From positions 1-42,206 of the IMG/VR virus record IMGVR_UViG_3300044678_000886: a DNA stretch of 42,206 bases. One strand, 5' to 3'. The translations under genes were made by a program, and so were the position numbers. The DNA comes from a virus. This document shows positions 38,361 to 42,206 of the stretch, in pieces. Below the pieces are notes generated by a model. The model was given only the letters and a program-made list of their open reading frames with translations, was not told the origin of the DNA and did no database searches. Every line of letters begins with the position of its first letter. Position 1 is the stretch's first letter.

Positions 38361-39823
38361 ACATAGTTTATTTAGGTGCAGAGGTTCCTAGCAATAGAAC
38401 TATTTTGACTGCAGCTGGAGTTAGCTGCATGGGAGTCAGCTTCTGGGGCCTTCAAAGACGTGGCATGCCTAAAACGATAAAATACGAGCTAAAAAATTAT
38501 TTTCCAGACAACGTCAGGCTTTTTTTAAATGCTGGAATACCATTTAAACGAGATTTCCTTCAAGCTGAGTTAGCTGACTTTGCAGCTGATTACGAAGCGT
38601 TTGTAGCTGAGAACTTAGACAGGATTGAGGGGTTTACTGAGGTAGACCACCCACAGCTTACCCAGTTGTTCATAGACGAGCAGCGAGTTACCAGTTGGTC
38701 CGATGTGCCAGAGGAAAAGTTCTGGCCTGTATGGCACGGAGAAGACTTAGAAAGCCTTGCAGTTCGATATTTAAACGTAGCCCTGCCTGGAAATTTAATT
38801 GAAAATGAAACTAGTTTGTCTGCAAAGACCAGACGCCTTAATCAGATACATGGAACCACTTTCCATGCTTTGGCTAGCGCCAAGCCAGATAACCTGCGAC
38901 AAGTCCCTGTAGAGACCGCTAGCACCCTTTCTTGGCTATCCCCCATGATGCGTGGCGAAACGATTGTTTGGGATGGAACAAAACTGCTTCGTTATCCTAA
39001 ACGTATGAAAGAGCAGTCACGGCCTAGATACAAGTCCATATACGAGCGAGCTGGCCTAGATTTCGATAAGATACTAGCAGACGACGCAGTAGAAATATCA
39101 AAGCTTGCTGTTTGGTCTTACCAACAATACGAGGATTGGCATCGTCGATTAGGAGAGAACGTAGTAACTATGAGTGATGAACTAGTACCCCAACAAAATG
39201 CGGAAACACCCCCTGCTGAAGTTACTCCGAGGGGGGTTGGTATGCGGAAACTTGAACAACGTAAACCAGAAGAAATGGGTGTTTTACCCGTGCTTGGAGT
39301 AGAGGTTCAGAGAGTACTTGAACCCGATGATGATGGCAACATGGTTATTAAAGATGTCACCACATTAAGGTCCAATAGCACTAGTTTGCGGGTATGCGAT
39401 ACGTGCTTTGTTGCCGCTAACTGCCCTGCTTTTAAACCACAAAACACTTGTGCTTTTAACCTACCAGTAGAGGTTAAAACTAAAGAACAGTTGAAGTCTT
39501 TGATTAACGCTTTACTTGAAATGCAGGGCCAAAGAGTGGCTTTCGCTAAGTTTAGCGAAGATTTGAACGGCGGATACCCCGACCCAAACGTCGGACAAGA
39601 GATGGACAGATTCTTTAAAATGTTAAAAACTATTAAAGATTTGGACGACTCACGAGAGTTTATTCGTATGACTGTAGAGCGTCAAGGAGCTGGTGGAGTA
39701 CTATCTGCTATCTTCGGAGACAGGGCTCAAACCCTTCGAGAATTACCAAATGAAGGATTAAACGAAAGCAAAACTAACGAGATTATTAAGCAGATTACGG
39801 ACACAGACAAGGAGAACTCGTAG
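38357..39823 (+). CDS. TGT/DpdA-like barrel protein with C-terminal four-Cys domain
   Basis: 488 residues. The N-terminal 265 residues resemble tRNA-guanine transglycosylase-type TIM barrels: VYLGAEVPSNR start, LFLNAGIPFK, PVWHGE (H127), VALPGNL (141-147), IHGTTFHAL (H165) and VETASTLSW (185-193) in the order of the family's HG, GGL, HGFG and SVDSxSW strands. The usual catalytic Asp position is Glu (E186). A linker leads to C347, C350, C356 and C365 (a Zn or Fe-S site), then helices. It may exchange a base in DNA or RNA. No preQ0-synthesis gene is visible here. Overlaps the HAD-like gene. Confidence 0.45.
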   Translation: MNIVYLGAEVPSNRTILTAAGVSCMGVSFWGLQRRGMPKTIKYELKNYFPDNVRLFLNAGIPFKRDFLQAELADFAADYEAFVAENLDRIEGFTEVDHPQLTQLFIDEQRVTSWSDVPEEKFWPVWHGEDLESLAVRYLNVALPGNLIENETSLSAKTRRLNQIHGTTFHALASAKPDNLRQVPVETASTLSWLSPMMRGETIVWDGTKLLRYPKRMKEQSRPRYKSIYERAGLDFDKILADDAVEISKLAVWSYQQYEDWHRRLGENVVTMSDELVPQQNAETPPAEVTPRGVGMRKLEQRKPEEMGVLPVLGVEVQRVLEPDDDGNMVIKDVTTLRSNSTSLRVCDTCFVAANCPAFKPQNTCAFNLPVEVKTKEQLKSLINALLEMQGQRVAFAKFSEDLNGGYPDPNVGQEMDRFFKMLKTIKDLDDSREFIRMTVERQGAGGVLSAIFGDRAQTLRELPNEGLNESKTNEIIKQITDTDKENS

Positions 39824-39828
39824 TAACT

Positions 39829-40140
39829 ATGAACGACCAAAACAATATGGAACAGGGTAGTCCTAAAAACATACTAGATGAGGCAACTAGATTAGTTACT
39901 GGAGATAGAAATAATGCGTACGACCACCCCCTAGATAACTTCACTCGTATTGCAAAAATATGGTCAGCGATACTAGGACACGAAGTAACCTACAGACAAG
40001 TAGCACTTTGTATGGACGGCGTTAAACTTGCTAGAGAAGCTTATAAGTCTAAACAAGATAATCGTATTGATGGAGCTGGCTACTGGTTAGCTTTAGATAT
40101 GGCTATAAACGAAGAAGAACGAAGAAGCACAACCAACTGA
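39829..40140 (+). CDS. DUF6378-like phage protein
   Basis: 103 residues, AAGGAG twelve bases before the ATG. The pattern ILDEATRLVTGDRNNAYDHPLDNFTRIAKIWSAIL and later CMDGVKLAREAY and DNRIDGAGYWLALDMA matches the phage DUF6378 family (all-helical, GDRxxxYGxPxxNFxRIA motif). Members occur widely in phages; a nucleotide-binding or MazG-like role has been suggested but is not established here. It is followed by a weak terminator and then the reductase gene. Confidence 0.75.
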   Translation: MNDQNNMEQGSPKNILDEATRLVTGDRNNAYDHPLDNFTRIAKIWSAILGHEVTYRQVALCMDGVKLAREAYKSKQDNRIDGAGYWLALDMAINEEERRSTTN

Positions 40141-40180
40141 ACCAGTTTTAGTTTTCCCAAAAAGGTAGACTAAGACACTC

Positions 40181-40205
40181 CCCCTAACTCACACACAGGG
40201 GTTTT
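40181..40205 (+). terminator. Probable terminator before reductase gene
   Basis: CCCCT (40181-40185) pairs with AGGGG (40197-40201) around an 11-base loop and is followed by TTTT. Short stem, but it is the only hairpin in the gap and lies between the DUF6378-like gene and the next start at 40241. Confidence 0.45.
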
Positions 40206-40240
40206 GTATTTACAACACACATACGAGAATAGGAATTGAT

Positions 40241-42206
40241 ATGGCACTTTCTTTTAAACTAGCAAACGAGTTCGTAGACGGATACCGAGCAAAGCCAGTA
40301 CCTTGGGGTTATAAAGATGCGGCAGGTAACTCGGTAGGAGAGGTAACTTTCCTTCGAACTTATTCTAGATTAAAAGAAGATGGAACCAAAGAGACTTGGG
40401 TTGATGTATGCGAGCGCATAGTCAACGGCATGTATTCCTTACAGAAGGACCACTGTAAGTCTAGCCGACTTCCTTGGAATGATTCAAAAGCACAAGCCTC
40501 TGCCAAAGAAGCCTTTGACCGATTGTTTAACTTTAAGTGGACACCCCCAGGCCGAGGTCTATGGATGATGGGCACACCAGTAGTTAACGAACAAAAGAAC
40601 AGTGCAGCTTTGCAGAACTGTGCATTTGTGTCCACAAGTGAAATGACTAAACTAAACCCAGCAAAACCATTTGCGTTTTTAATGGAAGCTAGCATGCTTG
40701 GTGTAGGCGTGGGATTCGATAGCAAAGGTGCAGACAAAGAGTTCACTATTTACAAGCCTTTGCCTTCAGATGCTGAGACAGTGATTGCAGACACCAGAGA
40801 GGGTTGGGTAGATTCAGTAAGTCAGTTACTAAATTCGTATTTAAAACCTGAACAAGCAATGCCTAAATTCGATTATTCGCAAATTAGATTAGCTGGGGAA
40901 CCTATTAAAACATTCGGAGGCACAGCCGCTGGGCCGGGGCCGCTGAAGAGACTTCACGAGTCTATTAATAAACTGTTTAATAATAGAGAAGGAAATACTT
41001 TAACCCGAATTGATATTGCTGATATAGGAAATTTAATAGGAGTTTGCGTTGTATCTGGCAATGTACGCCGCTCAGCCGAGCTCTTGCTTGGCAAGGTTGA
41101 TGACGAGGACTTCTTAAATCTTAAGAACGCTGAAGTATTTCCAGAGCGTAATTCGTATGACCCTAACAATCCAGGCTGGGCTTGGATGTCTAATAACTCT
41201 GTAGAGGTTGGTGTCGGCGATGACTTGTCTAAAATTGTTGACGGCATTAGATTAAACGGAGAGCCTGGGGTTATTTGGATGGACGTAACCCGCAAGTATG
41301 GTCGTCTAATTGACCCGCCTAACAACAAAGACTGGCGAGCCGCTGGTTACAACCCTTGTGCCGAACAATCTTTAGAGTCATTTGAATGTTGCACATTAGT
41401 AGAAACTTATCTAAACAGACACGACAGTCTTGAGGATTTTAAGAGAACTCTTAAGTTTGCTTATCTATACGCCAAGACTGTTACGCTTCTTCCAACCCAT
41501 TGGGAAGAAACTAATGCAATCATGCAACGCAATCGTCGTATCGGAACCTCTATCTCTGGTATTGCTAACTTTGCTGACATAAAAGGTGTGCCTGTCCTTC
41601 GTGAATGGATGGACACAGGCTATTCAGTTATTCAAGGGTATGACAAGCTTTACTCAGAGTGGCTTGGTATCCGTGAATCAATTAAGATGACAACAGTAAA
41701 GCCTTCGGGAACTGTCTCAATCTTGGCTGGAGAATCTCCAGGAGTTCACTGGACTCCAGGCGGTCAATACTTCCTAAGAGCAATCAGGTTTAGTAACGAA
41801 GACCCAATGCTTCCCCTATTCACTATGGCTAACTATACAGTTGAGCCAGCAAGTGAATCACCAACCACTACATCTGTTGTGTTCTTTCCAGTTGAGTCTA
41901 TGGCTAAGAGGTCTGAAAAAGATGTAACTATCTTTGAGAAGATGTCATTGGCTTCTATGGCTCAACGCCATTGGAGCGATAACTCAGTTTCAGTTACAGT
42001 TTCGTTCAATCAAGAGACTGAGGGAGAGCATGTAGGAACTGTCCTGCACATGTTCGATGGTCAGCTGAAGACAGTCTCCTTCCTTCCTATGGGAAATACT
42101 ATTTACCCACAAATGCCTTATACTCAAATAACAAAACAGGATTATGAGGACTATGTATTTAAGTTAATGCCAATTGATTTTGCGGGCGTCTACGCTGGCC
42201 TGGCCG
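40241..42206 (+). CDS. Adenosylcobalamin-dependent (class II) ribonucleotide reductase, 5' part
   Basis: The ATG at 40241 follows an AGGA site, and the frame is open to the window edge (655 codons), so the 3' end is missing. GRGLWMMGT and NCAFVST (C127) match the monomeric class II reductase (RTPR) family. NPCAEQ carries C373 and E375, and C384 follows 11 residues later, equal to the catalytic C408/E410/C419 arrangement of Lactobacillus RTPR. The enzyme makes deoxynucleotides using coenzyme B12, without oxygen. A later TVKPSGTVSILAG and an SNVRRSAE-like region also fit. It would feed phage DNA synthesis. Confidence 0.92.
   Translation, partial: MALSFKLANEFVDGYRAKPVPWGYKDAAGNSVGEVTFLRTYSRLKEDGTKETWVDVCERIVNGMYSLQKDHCKSSRLPWNDSKAQASAKEAFDRLFNFKWTPPGRGLWMMGTPVVNEQKNSAALQNCAFVSTSEMTKLNPAKPFAFLMEASMLGVGVGFDSKGADKEFTIYKPLPSDAETVIADTREGWVDSVSQLLNSYLKPEQAMPKFDYSQIRLAGEPIKTFGGTAAGPGPLKRLHESINKLFNNREGNTLTRIDIADIGNLIGVCVVSGNVRRSAELLLGKVDDEDFLNLKNAEVFPERNSYDPNNPGWAWMSNNSVEVGVGDDLSKIVDGIRLNGEPGVIWMDVTRKYGRLIDPPNNKDWRAAGYNPCAEQSLESFECCTLVETYLNRHDSLEDFKRTLKFAYLYAKTVTLLPTHWEETNAIMQRNRRIGTSISGIANFADIKGVPVLREWMDTGYSVIQGYDKLYSEWLGIRESIKMTTVKPSGTVSILAGESPGVHWTPGGQYFLRAIRFSNEDPMLPLFTMANYTVEPASESPTTTSVVFFPVESMAKRSEKDVTIFEKMSLASMAQRHWSDNSVSVTVSFNQETEGEHVGTVLHMFDGQLKTVSFLPMGNTIYPQMPYTQITKQDYEDYVFKLMPIDFAGVYAGLA

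Noticed and set aside
1-42206. tRNA, rRNA, CRISPR, integrase or attachment sites
   Set aside because: No cloverleaf candidate, array, or recombinase was found; gaps between genes are all short (the largest about 115-135 bases).

Overview
The window is a stretch of a lytic-type tailed phage genome with a contractile tail (myovirus-like). All genes lie on the + strand. They are packed tightly, with most junctions being 1-14 base overlaps of the ATGA, GTGA or TAATG kind. The host is probably an actinobacterium: the phage carries a WhiB-type iron-sulfur regulator, and several genes look leaderless, with a TANNNT -10 box exactly six bases before the ATG, a pattern common in actinobacteria. The DNA is AT-rich by eye with many AGA codons, so a low-GC actinobacterium such as a freshwater Nanopelagicales-like host is a guess, not a demonstration. 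No integrase, excisionase, CRISPR array, tRNA or rRNA was seen. Terminase, portal, capsid and lysis genes are not in the window.

Layout. (1) 1-941: a cassette of tiny, coupled, lysine-rich or cysteine-rich genes closed by a strong terminator. (2) 1022-15336: the neck, tail and baseplate module. It runs neck-like proteins, sheath, tube, tail assembly chaperone with a probable +1 ribosomal frameshift, tape measure carrying an M23 peptidase, CIS-tube-like baseplate protein, LysM protein, gp27/GpD-like hub, gp5-like spike, gp25-like wedge, gp6/GpJ-like wedge, small fibre-like protein and a GpI-like protein with two carbohydrate-binding-like modules. A terminator overlaps its last stop codon. (3) 15349-22294: replication, with a winged-helix initiator-like gene (containing a dyad-rich origin candidate), DnaC-like loader, SWIM-finger protein, DnaB-like helicase, CHC2/TOPRIM primase and SNF2-like helicase. 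(4) 22304-30853: FmdB-like zinc ribbon, ribbon-helix-helix protein, MerR-like protein, possible ssDNA-binding protein, family A DNA polymerase, RecA-like recombinase, PD-(D/E)XK resolvase-like nuclease, WhiB, Cas4-like exonuclease and RuvC-like resolvase.

(5) 30863-36970: many small genes of unknown role, several with zinc ribbons or strongly basic sequence, plus a SpoVS homologue and a metallophosphoesterase. (6) 36973-42206: nucleotide-related genes, namely a nucleotidyltransferase-like protein, a HAD-like protein lacking its nucleophile, a protein whose N-terminal half resembles the tRNA-guanine transglycosylase/DpdA barrel, a DUF6378-like protein, and the 5' part of an adenosylcobalamin-dependent (class II) ribonucleotide reductase that runs off the end.

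The points most worth following are: the UUU-CGU +1 frameshift site in the tail chaperone, which matches the influenza PA-X slip motif; the cluster of inverted and direct repeats inside the replication-initiator gene, arranged like the lambda origin inside gene O; the five TANNNT-N6-ATG leaderless starts; and the uncharacterised nucleotidyltransferase / HAD-like / TGT-like gene trio next to the reductase.
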